From assembly GCA_028716125.1 (NCBI GenBank), contig JAQUQK010000023.1, positions 1 to 14,652 on the forward strand: DNA of 14,652 bases, in the 5' to 3' direction. Below the pieces are notes generated by a model. That model worked only from the letters and a program-made list of their open reading frames with translations, was not told the origin of the DNA and ran no database searches. Numbering within the stretch: the first letter of the stretch is position 1; every line of letters starts with the position of its first letter. Source of the stretch: Thermoplasmatota archaeon (GTDB lineage: Archaea > Thermoplasmatota > JAQUQK01). Of the stretch, positions 1 through 6,328 are shown one piece after another. Both the position numbers and the translations under genes were made by a program.

Positions 1-454
1 TTTTTTCAAGCGGCGTCCCGTGTATGCATTCCCCGCAACCCATCGCAAGGCCGCCCGCCCATGAAAATTCTGCTTTTTTAGCAAATATTCGGCACATTTC
101 CTGCGCGAATTTGTTCTGGCTCGCCTCCGGGAAACCGCAGTTTATTATTGAGACGAGCGCTTGCTTCTTTTCAGGCGCCTTTGGCCTATTTTCGGCAATG
201 ATTTCCATCGCCCTTATGACGGCGGCTGGCGGGCCGTCGACGTAAAGCGGGAAGGCAATCGCCACCAGGCCGGAGTTTTCAATTGCAGAGAGCATTTCGC
301 TTGTCCTTTTCTCGGACTTAAGGGCACTTTGCACATGCACGCTTTCGGTTTCCCATCCATTGTCCCAGAGGCGCTCAAGAAGATAGCCGCCAAGCGATGC
401 GGAAGTGCTTTTCATCCCTCTTGGGCTTCCTATCAAAAGCAGCGCTTTTTTCAT
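1..454 (-). CDS. NAD(P)H-dependent FMN reductase-like flavoprotein, 3' end off the window
   Basis: Open frame running off the left edge; 151 residues are visible from the ATG at 454. The N-terminus, MKKALLLIGSPRGMKSTSAS, has the strand-loop 'GSPRG..ST' that binds the FMN phosphate in flavodoxin-like NAD(P)H:flavin oxidoreductases. The later 'AFPLYVDGPPAAVIRAM' segment matches the second flavin loop of the family ('PLYVDSLP' type). Near the cut end is 'MGCGECIHGTPL', with two cysteines of unknown role. The start ATG overlaps the TGA stop of the upstream flavoprotein (ATGA), so the two are surely co-translated. Expected role: flavin or disulfide/quinone reduction in the cytoplasm; the substrate cannot be told. 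The family is clear, but the C-terminus is not visible. Confidence 0.8.
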   Translation of the reverse strand, partial: MKKALLLIGSPRGMKSTSASLGGYLLERLWDNGWETESVHVQSALKSEKRTSEMLSAIENSGLVAIAFPLYVDGPPAAVIRAMEIIAENRPKAPEKKQALVSIINCGFPEASQNKFAQEMCRIFAKKAEFSWAGGLAMGCGECIHGTPLEK

Positions 455-1026
455 TTAGTCGCCCCCGATTTCTCTAGCATGGCGCGAATTTTTGCCTTCA
501 GCTTTTCCCTTCGCGCGCCTTCGAGTATGAACTCGCAGTGGCTGAAAGGGCTGTGAAGGTTGAGCGCGTTTCGCCCGGCAATCGCGCGGAAGTTGTTTTC
601 TTCTTCCCTGTCCTCGCGCCCCATCGCGCCAATGGCTATTATCCCCGGATATTTTTCATACCTCGCCCGGTGGTGCGTTTCTTTGTTTATTGTTTCGAAA
701 AACGGCGATACGACTCCTATTATTCTGTCAAGCGCCTTTTTTAGCTCTGACGAATATCCTCCGAATGTAACAGGCGACAGGAAGAAAACTATGTCGCTGT
801 TGACAACGGAGCGCGCAATGTTTGCAGATTTGTCCTTGACGATGCATTCTCCCGGCGTCTTTGTCCAGCAGCAAAAACACCCAGTGCAGTCCGGGATTCT
901 CATTTCGCGAAGCGTGTATGCGTCTACTTGCCGCCCTTTGCTCCCAAGATCGTCTTCTATTATCTGCCTTGCAGTGGCAAGAACTCCGCCATCGAATCTC
1001 GCGCCATCAAGAATTGTAGCCCGCAT
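451..1026 (-). CDS. Iron-sulfur flavoprotein-like flavodoxin-fold reductase
   Basis: 191 residues, the usual size for NADPH-dependent FMN reductase/iron-sulfur flavoproteins. Residues 46-61 contain C47, C50, C53 and C61, spaced CX2CX2CX7C; this matches the compact cysteine motif that binds a 4Fe-4S cluster in archaeal Isf proteins, with an extra C52. The flavin-contact stretch 'FLSPVTFGGYSSELKKALDR' follows at about residue 81. The first phosphate loop is unusual: 'LDGARFDGGVL' replaces the normal GSPR-type loop, which is present in the downstream partner. Likely a homodimeric electron-transfer flavoprotein of redox or oxidative-stress metabolism, in an operon with the downstream flavoprotein. 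The start ATG at 1026 lies about 25 bases after a TATA-like box. Whether a cluster is bound is inferred from spacing only. Confidence 0.8.
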   Translation of the reverse strand: MRATILDGARFDGGVLATARQIIEDDLGSKGRQVDAYTLREMRIPDCTGCFCCWTKTPGECIVKDKSANIARSVVNSDIVFFLSPVTFGGYSSELKKALDRIIGVVSPFFETINKETHHRARYEKYPGIIAIGAMGREDREEENNFRAIAGRNALNLHSPFSHCEFILEGARREKLKAKIRAMLEKSGATK

Positions 1027-1046
1027 AAAATGCGAATTGGGGGCTT

Positions 1047-1054
1047 GTTAATAA
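1047..1054 (-). promoter_or_regulatory. TATA-like box for the flavoprotein operon
   Basis: The minus strand reads CTTATTAACA, centred about 25 bases before the ATG at 1026. This is the spacing expected for an archaeal TATA box of a leaderless transcript. No Shine-Dalgarno sequence precedes the ATG. Confidence 0.5.
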
Positions 1055-1095
1055 GGGTGGTGCGCAAATTGCCGAAAATGCGAAGAAAAAGATGA

Positions 1096-2319
1096 TTAGA
1101 CTGACATTGCCGCTCTCAGGAAGTCGCGGGTTCCAGGACCCATTCCAAGCGCGATTATGGTCAGCTTTATCAAAATCTTTAGCGCCGGGTATTTCTTCAT
1201 GTCCTCTTCGGCGGAGATGTCTATGAGGTAAACCATGAGCAATATCAGCGCGAGCTTTATGGCTATGAACCAGTAGTCGCCGCCAAAACCAAGGAAGGCT
1301 TCAGATATTGGGTGCTTCTCGCCGTATGGCGCAAGGCTGAGGCCGAAAAGTTTCTGGACGTCGGTGTTGATGGCGATTGTGGAAGCCCACGCATCCACCT
1401 GGTGGCCAAGAACCATCATAAGGTTCACTGGGCTTGCGAACACTGCCGCCTTTGGGAACTTGCGCGAAAGAAGCTTTGCCGCTGCAAAGACCAGTAGCAT
1501 GACGGCCGCCGCCACACCCATTGTCACCGGTATCATCATCGGCTGCGCCGGAACTATCGGCTGCGCCCATGGGTTGGTCACCCACTCGACGAATACGTGC
1601 CCTGAGACCGCCAGCGTGAAGATGCCGAATGAGAAAGCAGTCATTGCCGGGCTTGCGCCATTCTTTCTGCCCGCCAAGAAGAACACTATTACGGATGCCG
1701 CCGAATATAATGCCACGAATGACGGCGGGACCATATATGCGAACTGGCCAGGGATCTTAAGATACGCAATGGCGTACAGAGCCGACGTTATGCCCATTAC
1801 TGCGCCAAAGTAGATCGTCTGGCGGACTATGCCTGCGTAAAGGTCGCGGATCCTCGCGCCAATGAGCAGGAGCAGAAGAACCATTCCGCCCATGAGGAAG
1901 AACAGGAACGGCGATATGAACAGATATTGTATCAGCGGCCTGAACAGGAGCGCGTCCTCGAATACGCGAAGTATTGGCCCGATGAATATGAACGGAACCA
2001 TGGCATATATGAAATTGTCATCGAGCCTGACTTTTGCCGCCTGGAGAACCTTATATATTCCAAGAAGACAGACTACCAGTATTGCGCCGTATGTGAATTC
2101 GCTTATCAGCGTATATTCGTCCGCCGCCCATACGCCATTGTACTGGACTGCGTGCCCCTCTATGTCGGCAACCGACGGCCCCCAGAAATACTTCCATACG
2201 AAATTCGTGTAGAACGCTTCGTGCGTCTGGGGCAGTATGCATCCTATGACAACGACTGCTATCGGCATCAGGATTGCGGCGGCGATAAGTGCGTTCTTTG
2301 CCTTTCTGCTCAGTGCCAT
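1096..2319 (-). CDS. DUF63 family integral membrane protein
   Basis: 407 residues from the ATG at 2319; an in-frame GTG three codons earlier (2328) is possible but less likely. About ten hydrophobic segments, with conserved polar patches I recognise from the archaeal DUF63 family: 'RVFEDALLF' (about 118-126), 'LGHQVDAWAST' (about 304-314), 'PYGEKHPIS' (331-339) and 'LGMGPGTRDFLR' (391-402). Acidic and histidine residues inside or next to membrane helices suggest an active site or ion/metal path, but the family has no established function and none is assigned here. It is transcribed divergently from the glycerol-1-phosphate dehydrogenase gene across a 115-base spacer. No clear ribosome binding site. 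Family assignment is confident; function is unknown. Confidence 0.85.
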   Translation of the reverse strand: MALSRKAKNALIAAAILMPIAVVVIGCILPQTHEAFYTNFVWKYFWGPSVADIEGHAVQYNGVWAADEYTLISEFTYGAILVVCLLGIYKVLQAAKVRLDDNFIYAMVPFIFIGPILRVFEDALLFRPLIQYLFISPFLFFLMGGMVLLLLLIGARIRDLYAGIVRQTIYFGAVMGITSALYAIAYLKIPGQFAYMVPPSFVALYSAASVIVFFLAGRKNGASPAMTAFSFGIFTLAVSGHVFVEWVTNPWAQPIVPAQPMMIPVTMGVAAAVMLLVFAAAKLLSRKFPKAAVFASPVNLMMVLGHQVDAWASTIAINTDVQKLFGLSLAPYGEKHPISEAFLGFGGDYWFIAIKLALILLMVYLIDISAEEDMKKYPALKILIKLTIIALGMGPGTRDFLRAAMSV

Positions 2320-2405
2320 GTAAACCACGTTTGGACTTGCAATTGCGTTCGTTCTGTCGAACTTAAACCCATTCCAAATCCATTAAAAGGGAATTATCAA
2401 TCACG

Positions 2406-2413
2406 TTATTAAT
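2406..2413 (+). promoter_or_regulatory. TATA-like box for egsA
   Basis: TTATTAAT, centred about 25 bases before the egsA ATG at 2435 and sharing its core with the box of the flavoprotein operon. A GGTGA sequence (2426-2430) also lies just before the ATG. If the transcript is leaderless, that sequence would not be used as a ribosome binding site on the main mRNA. Confidence 0.5.
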
Positions 2414-2434
2414 CTGATTGCAGTTGGTGACTTC

Positions 2435-3493
2435 ATGTTCGAGAAGGACAAGATGATGATTTTCCCAAGAATGGTAAGCGTCGGGCACGGCGTAATAGCA
2501 GACGTTGGAAAGATTTGCTCCGAGCTTGGCCTTTCAGGAACCGGGCTTGTGATTACCGGCGGAACTACAAGCGACCTCGCCGGAAACACCGTTGCCGAAG
2601 TGATAAAGGCGGAGGGATTTGGGGCAGTCATGCACATAACCGGAAGCGCCACCCTTGAATCCGTAGAGCTTGCAGTCGATGCCGGGAAAAAGGCAAAGGC
2701 CGGATTCGTCCTTGGAGTCGGGGGCGGAAGCAAGATTGACGTCGCAAAGCTTGTCGCCACTGAACTGAAGAAGCCGTTCATAAGCATCCCAACGTCCGCG
2801 GCGCATGATGGAATTGCATCTCCCCGCGCTTCCATAAAGAACGACATCGGCTCGGTTTCGAGGGAAGCCGTTTCGCCGCTTGGGATAATAGCCGACACCG
2901 GAATAATCATGAAGTCCCCTTACCGCCTTCTTGCCTCCGGCTGCGGCGATGCACTTTCCAACCTTACGGCGGTAAAGGACTGGGAGCTTGCAAAGAAACT
3001 CCGAAACGAGGAATACAGCAGCTTTGCCGCGGTTCTCTCAAAAACGGCAGCCCAGATAATACTCGACAGCGCAGGGTCAATAAAGCCCGGAATTGAGGAA
3101 TCCGTCTGGTTGGTTGCAAAGGCGTTGATTGTGTCCGGCGTTTCGATGAGCATTGCGAATTCGTCCCGCCCGACAAGCGGCGCAGAGCACATGTTCTCGC
3201 ACGCCCTCGACAAGATTGCAAATGCGCCCGCCCTTCACGGAGAACAGGTCGGCGTAGGCACTATAATGATGATGTATTTGCACGGCGGGGACTGGATGAA
3301 GATTAAGGAGGCGCTTAAGAGGATAGGCGCCCCCACCACGGCAAAGGACCTCGGCGTCACTGACGAGCAGATAGTGAGGGCGCTGATGATGGCGCACGAA
3401 ATCAGAAAAGACCGCTACACAATACTTGGAGAAGGCGGACTTACAAAGGAAGCGGCGGAGAATCTGGCGCACATTACGGGAGTAATCTCCTAA
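2435..3493 (+). CDS. egsA: Glycerol-1-phosphate dehydrogenase [NAD(P)+]
   Basis: 352 residues, normal length for the family. It reduces dihydroxyacetone phosphate to sn-glycerol-1-phosphate, the committed step giving archaeal membrane lipids their stereochemistry. It belongs to the iron-containing alcohol dehydrogenase/dehydroquinate synthase superfamily. Visible signatures: nucleotide-binding 'GVGGGSKIDVAK' (94-105); 'IPTSAAHDGIASPRAS' (118-133), typical of G1PDH; and the metal-site residues D172 ('GCGDALSN'), H252 ('GAEHMFSH') and H268 ('LHGEQVG'). The ATG at 2435 is supported by the upstream TATA box and GGTGA; M7 or M8 are weaker alternatives. The gene ends only two bases from the stop of the convergent lipoprotein gene. 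Soluble cytoplasmic enzyme with Zn2+ expected at the active site. Confidence 0.96.
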   Translation: MFEKDKMMIFPRMVSVGHGVIADVGKICSELGLSGTGLVITGGTTSDLAGNTVAEVIKAEGFGAVMHITGSATLESVELAVDAGKKAKAGFVLGVGGGSKIDVAKLVATELKKPFISIPTSAAHDGIASPRASIKNDIGSVSREAVSPLGIIADTGIIMKSPYRLLASGCGDALSNLTAVKDWELAKKLRNEEYSSFAAVLSKTAAQIILDSAGSIKPGIEESVWLVAKALIVSGVSMSIANSSRPTSGAEHMFSHALDKIANAPALHGEQVGVGTIMMMYLHGGDWMKIKEALKRIGAPTTAKDLGVTDEQIVRALMMAHEIRKDRYTILGEGGLTKEAAENLAHITGVIS

Positions 3494-3495
3494 TC

Positions 3496-4401
3496 TTAGA
3501 TTTCATCTACCGTTATGGTTCCGCCGCCCATGCAAGAAAGGCCCACCAAGATTTGAATTTCTTTTGAATCATAATCCACCGTTATTACGTGCTTGCTGTT
3601 TTGGGACTGTTCTCCGGATGCTTCTGTATTTGAGAGTTGAATATCAACCGTGCCGATCCCGGTTTCTGCTGTCACATTATACCCATATTCCGGCCCATTC
3701 ATAACTTTCAGGTTTATCTGGCCATATGCAGTATACAAAAAGCATGATCCGCTTGACGTGCTAAAAGAAGTGACGTCAATGTTTCCCATTGCCTTGCCTG
3801 CCGAAAGTATGGAAATATCTCCGCTTATTTCAATGCTGCCCATGGCGACGCTGGCCGCAAGCATATTGCCGTGCACTCCATTGACCGTTATTTCTCCGCT
3901 TGCGGCTGTGAGGGTTGCAATAAATAGCTGCGGCTCTGATGGCAAAAATGCGCTGATTTCTGCTGATTTCCCGGTCCAGTCGCCGTCGTCCGCGCTCGAA
4001 ACGACGCTTAGGTTAAGCGTTCCTGAAGAAAATTCGTCTTGGCTATCTATGGTTATTGAATTGAGGTTTTCCAGCGCTTCGCTTGATGTGCTACCTTGCC
4101 CCTGAACTGAAATTATGAACTTGTATCCGTTCTCGTTCCAAGTGTTTAGCTGTATGTTTCCGTACATATTCAGATTCAATGCACACATATCAGCGCCTGC
4201 GAAATCGTTGGTTATCGTTATTGTTTTAGAGGCGGTATAGCTAAAAGGTAAATTGGATGTCGTTTCAACTGACGATTCTATGATTTCAGGGTCGCCGTGG
4301 GTCATACTTTCTATGGCGCCTTGAATCCCGCCGGTGCACCCCGAAAAACTGCATACCAGAATGACCGCGCAAGCCGCAATTGCAAAATTGTTTGAAGACA
4401 C
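3496..4401 (-). CDS. Lipoprotein with DUF4097-like beta-repeat domain (paralog A)
   Basis: 301 residues from a GTG start; GGTGAT sits two bases before it and a TATA-like box lies further upstream. The signal peptide ends in a lipobox-like 'CSFSGC', giving a predicted lipidated C22 and anchoring outside the membrane. The rest is beta-rich with short G-x-[IV] strand repeats (for example 'GEITV', 'GSIEI', 'GNIDV', 'GQINL', 'GTVDI'), as in DUF4097-type putative adhesins. It is a clear paralog of the protein at 5339-6319: 'TITITNDFAGADMCAL' here aligns with 'TVTITNGFGGADECSL' there, and both have 'YGY[ND]V', 'LSNTE' and 'S[KR]EIQI' near the C-terminus. The TTNG motifs of the paralog are replaced here by AMG or similar. 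No catalytic residues are evident; a structural or adhesive role is inferred. Confidence 0.78.
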   Translation of the reverse strand: MSSNNFAIAACAVILVCSFSGCTGGIQGAIESMTHGDPEIIESSVETTSNLPFSYTASKTITITNDFAGADMCALNLNMYGNIQLNTWNENGYKFIISVQGQGSTSSEALENLNSITIDSQDEFSSGTLNLSVVSSADDGDWTGKSAEISAFLPSEPQLFIATLTAASGEITVNGVHGNMLAASVAMGSIEISGDISILSAGKAMGNIDVTSFSTSSGSCFLYTAYGQINLKVMNGPEYGYNVTAETGIGTVDIQLSNTEASGEQSQNSKHVITVDYDSKEIQILVGLSCMGGGTITVDEI

Positions 4402-4403
4402 GC

Positions 4404-4409
4404 ATCACC
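4404..4409 (-). promoter_or_regulatory. Ribosome binding site GGTGAT deciding a GTG start
   Basis: On the minus strand GGTGAT is followed by two bases (GC) and the GTG at 4401. This favours the GTG. The overlapping ATG at 4405 is in another frame and yields no lipoprotein. The spacing is shorter than at the sister genes, which have three bases. Confidence 0.45.
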
Positions 4410-4431
4410 TGAACTGAGTATGGAAAGCCCG

Positions 4432-4439
4432 TATTTATG
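4432..4439 (-). promoter_or_regulatory. TATA-like box before DUF4097 paralog A
   Basis: The minus strand reads CATAAATA, about 31-38 bases before the GTG at 4401, predicting a leader of roughly nine bases that would start at the GGTGAT. It lies in the 120-base gap (4402-4521) after the four-gene lipoprotein run, so paralog A may have its own promoter. Nothing else but the inverted repeat at 4487-4515 was seen in this gap. Confidence 0.4.
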
Positions 4440-4486
4440 TGTTCGGCGGCGGCATTATTCCTGCATTATGATCAGACCATCTGGCC

Positions 4487-4515
4487 GGTGAAATCGGGGT
4501 AAGCACATTTTCACC
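4487..4515 (-). terminator. Inverted repeat after the small lipoprotein gene, possible 3' end
   Basis: GGTGAAA (4487-4493) and TTTCACC (4509-4515) form a perfect 7-base stem around a 15-base loop, starting seven bases past the stop of the 126-residue lipoprotein. No T-run follows, so termination is uncertain. It could be a processing or regulatory hairpin, or chance. Confidence 0.25.
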
Positions 4516-4521
4516 AAACTA

Positions 4522-4902
4522 TCAGTAATAGATTCCAAACGCGTAGCTTGCCCCGCCGCTGACCTCCACCCTGAGAGTCCATTCCCCGGATGCGGGATTG
4601 CTTACTGAATAGAACGTTCCGGAATTTGCCTGCCCTCCAGAGAAGCTGTCGGATTTCGCGATAGATCCGCCGGGTCTCGCTAAGCTTATTGAAACCGTGC
4701 CTCCTCCGGCCATGTTGTATTTTACCTCAAGCTTTGACGCCCCGGCAGGAACCGAGAATGCGTACGAATCTTTCGAGTATCCTCCCACCGCTTTTGCGAA
4801 TCTTTCGTCGGCGTCGGAAAACATCATCGAATCGAAGCATCCGCTTGCCGATATGGCAAAAATCAGGCACACTGCAATTGCAAACAAGTTTCTTGTGTTC
4901 AT
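4522..4902 (-). CDS. Small lipoprotein with PPC-like beta-sandwich domain
   Basis: 126 residues from the ATG at 4902. A longer in-frame start at 4923 would overlap the preceding gene and spoil the signal peptide. The signal is 'MNTRNLFAIAVCLIFAIS' followed by lipobox ASGC, with predicted lipidated C22. The mature part is a single small beta domain ending '...SGEWTLRVEVSGGASYAFGIYY'. The pattern 'polar strand, gap, xGEW/xGxWTxxV, aromatic-rich end' is typical of bacterial/archaeal PPC-like (pre-peptidase C-terminal) or similar beta-sandwiches. The frameshifted neighbour and the N-terminal part of the protease have the same general layout. It begins four bases after the stop of the preceding gene, so it is last in the operon. 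No enzyme signature; probably a surface accessory or binding protein. Confidence 0.68.
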   Translation of the reverse strand: MNTRNLFAIAVCLIFAISASGCFDSMMFSDADERFAKAVGGYSKDSYAFSVPAGASKLEVKYNMAGGGTVSISLARPGGSIAKSDSFSGGQANSGTFYSVSNPASGEWTLRVEVSGGASYAFGIYY

Positions 4903-4906
4903 TTGA

Positions 4907-5334
4907 TCACTGAGTGATCTCAATTCCGAACTGGCCAGTATACGAATTGAAGTTGTATTCCACGGTCCAAGCGCCTTTCATGCCTTCGAGCTGCTGCGAA
5001 TCGCCTGTCTGGCCAGTGCCGGATATCCGCTTCGAGTAGACAGTTGCGCCAGCAGGATTCTTTATTGTCACGTCCACGTATATCCGCCCCCGCAATTCGC
5101 CCCGATTTGCAGATAAAGTGGGTTGCCGTTCTTGGCTGTGAAGCTGTCCGGGATCCTTCCATTTTCGCCGGCCACGTTTTTTCCGAACTGGTAGTGTACA
5201 TCGGCAGACTGCGAATCGCCGGTGCTGTCGCTTCCCGAAACATCAGAATTTTCCGAAATAGGAATTACGCATCCGGAGAATGAAGATGCGATTAGGGCAA
5301 GTACCGCCAAGCAAATTGCAAAATTCCTGGTCAT
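4907..5334 (-). pseudogene. Small PPC-like lipoprotein gene with a -1 frameshift
   Basis: The 5' frame (5334 to 5068, 88 residues) begins with signal peptide 'MTRNFAICLAVLALIASSFS' and lipobox FSGC (C22), runs to 'NPLYLQIGANCGGG' and stops. A second frame down to 4907 carries the missing end, 'RIYVDVTIKNPAGATVYSKR...KGAWTVEYNF...FGIEITQ', with no sensible start of its own. The region is 428 bases; one more base gives a 142-codon gene. Adding a G to the G4 run at 5100-5103 restores 'LYLQIGGELRGRIYVDV'; the G5 run at 5087-5091 is the alternative site. The restored protein resembles the next gene. It starts three bases after a GGTGAT overlapping the stop of the upstream gene. This may be a recent mutation, a sequencing error in a homopolymer, or slippage; the sequence alone cannot decide. 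Confidence 0.7.
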
Positions 5335-5337
5335 CTT

Positions 5338-5343
5338 ATCACC
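5338..5343 (-). promoter_or_regulatory. Ribosome binding site GGTGAT containing the upstream stop codon
   Basis: The minus strand reads GGTGAT, AAG, ATG. The TGA inside GGTGAT (5339-5341) is the stop codon of the DUF4097 protein upstream. This geometry points to translational coupling and fixes the start of the next lipoprotein at 5334. Confidence 0.7.
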
Positions 5344-6319
5344 ATTCCCCTACGTAAATCGCCCCATTGGTTGTATTAAGAGTTGCTTTTATCTGTATCT
5401 CCCTTGAACCGTAATACTCGGTTCTGACGTGCTTGCTAGTATCCGATTCTTCAATGGTTTCTGTGTTTGAGAGATATATTGTGAGCATGCCGTTAGTTGT
5501 CTTGCAGGAAACGTCGTAACCATAGTCGCCGTTGTTTTTCACCCTCATGCTTATCGCGCCATTGGTAGTTTCAAGATTGTACGCCCCGCTTGCGGCGCTT
5601 GCAATTTCCACTTCTATTGCCCCGTTGGTGGTGGATATATCAAGTGAGTTGAAGCCGCCGCTGCAGATTGCCGCGCCATTGGTCGTACGTGCCGTGAATT
5701 TTTCGCCGCGCAGGCTGGTTGTTGCGGCCACGTCCCCGTTTGTAGTGCTTGCGTCCACTGTGTAAAAAGCAGATTGCGGCACGCACGCGGAAATTGTGGC
5801 GCACTTGTTCTGCCAGTCGTTGCCAAATATGTCGATGGGGAGTATGCCAAGCGAATTTTCTACGTCCACCGCGGTTTTGAGCGAAATCCTGCCTCCGCTT
5901 AATTCGTCGCTATGTGTTACAGTCAGAGATTCGAGGTTGTTTTTTGCCTGCTGTTCAGTGTCGCCCATGCCCTCAAGATTTGCTACGGTTTTGTAGCCGC
6001 CCTCGTTCCATGCCTGAACGAGTATGCCGCCGTTTACTGTGTCCAATCCAAGGCTGCACTCGTCTGCACCTCCAAATCCGTTTGTAATCGTGACCGTCTT
6101 TGTGGCATGCCATTTGCCGCTGTCGTCCTGAGAAGTAGAGACGGCGCTCTCATCGATGATTGGAGTGCCGTGCTCACTGGGGATGGTGACGCCACCCGCA
6201 TTGTCTATGCTCGTGCTCCCGCTGCCGTCGCTTCCGGTTTTTTCTTCGGTAGCGATGATGCAGCCGGAAAATGACGCCGTGAGTAGTAACATTGCAAAAA
6301 ACACGATTGCATTTTTCAT
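5339..6319 (-). CDS. Lipoprotein with DUF4097-like TTNG repeat domain (paralog B)
   Basis: 326 residues. Signal peptide 'MKNAIVFFAMLLLTASFSGC' with lipobox FSGC and predicted lipidated C20, followed by a Ser/Gly/Thr-rich linker (about 21-65). The C-terminal half carries six copies of TTNG (residues 192, 212, 230, 251, 274 and 316), mostly spaced 18-23, each followed by a short hydrophobic strand such as 'GAIEV' or 'GAISM'. This ladder fits the right-handed parallel beta architecture of DUF4097-type putative adhesins. The gene lies between the protease and the small lipoproteins, four bases from each, with a coupled ribosome binding site. It is paralogous to the 301-residue protein at 3496-4401, probably by local duplication. 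No active site visible; a role in surface scaffolding or adhesion is inferred. Confidence 0.8.
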   Translation of the reverse strand: MKNAIVFFAMLLLTASFSGCIIATEEKTGSDGSGSTSIDNAGGVTIPSEHGTPIIDESAVSTSQDDSGKWHATKTVTITNGFGGADECSLGLDTVNGGILVQAWNEGGYKTVANLEGMGDTEQQAKNNLESLTVTHSDELSGGRISLKTAVDVENSLGILPIDIFGNDWQNKCATISACVPQSAFYTVDASTTNGDVAATTSLRGEKFTARTTNGAAICSGGFNSLDISTTNGAIEVEIASAASGAYNLETTNGAISMRVKNNGDYGYDVSCKTTNGMLTIYLSNTETIEESDTSKHVRTEYYGSREIQIKATLNTTNGAIYVGEW

Positions 6320-6322
6320 TGA

Positions 6323-6328
6323 ATCACC
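6323..6328 (-). promoter_or_regulatory. Ribosome binding site GGTGAT containing the protease stop codon
   Basis: The minus strand reads GGGGTGAT, TCA, ATG. The protease stop TGA (6324-6326) lies within GGTGAT, and the start of paralog B follows after three bases (6317-6319). Same coupled geometry as at 5338-5343. Confidence 0.7.

Noticed and set aside
4907..5095. Independent 62-residue gene starting at a TTG
   Set aside because: Starts mid-domain with no signal peptide or ribosome binding site; better read as the displaced 3' end of the frameshifted lipoprotein.
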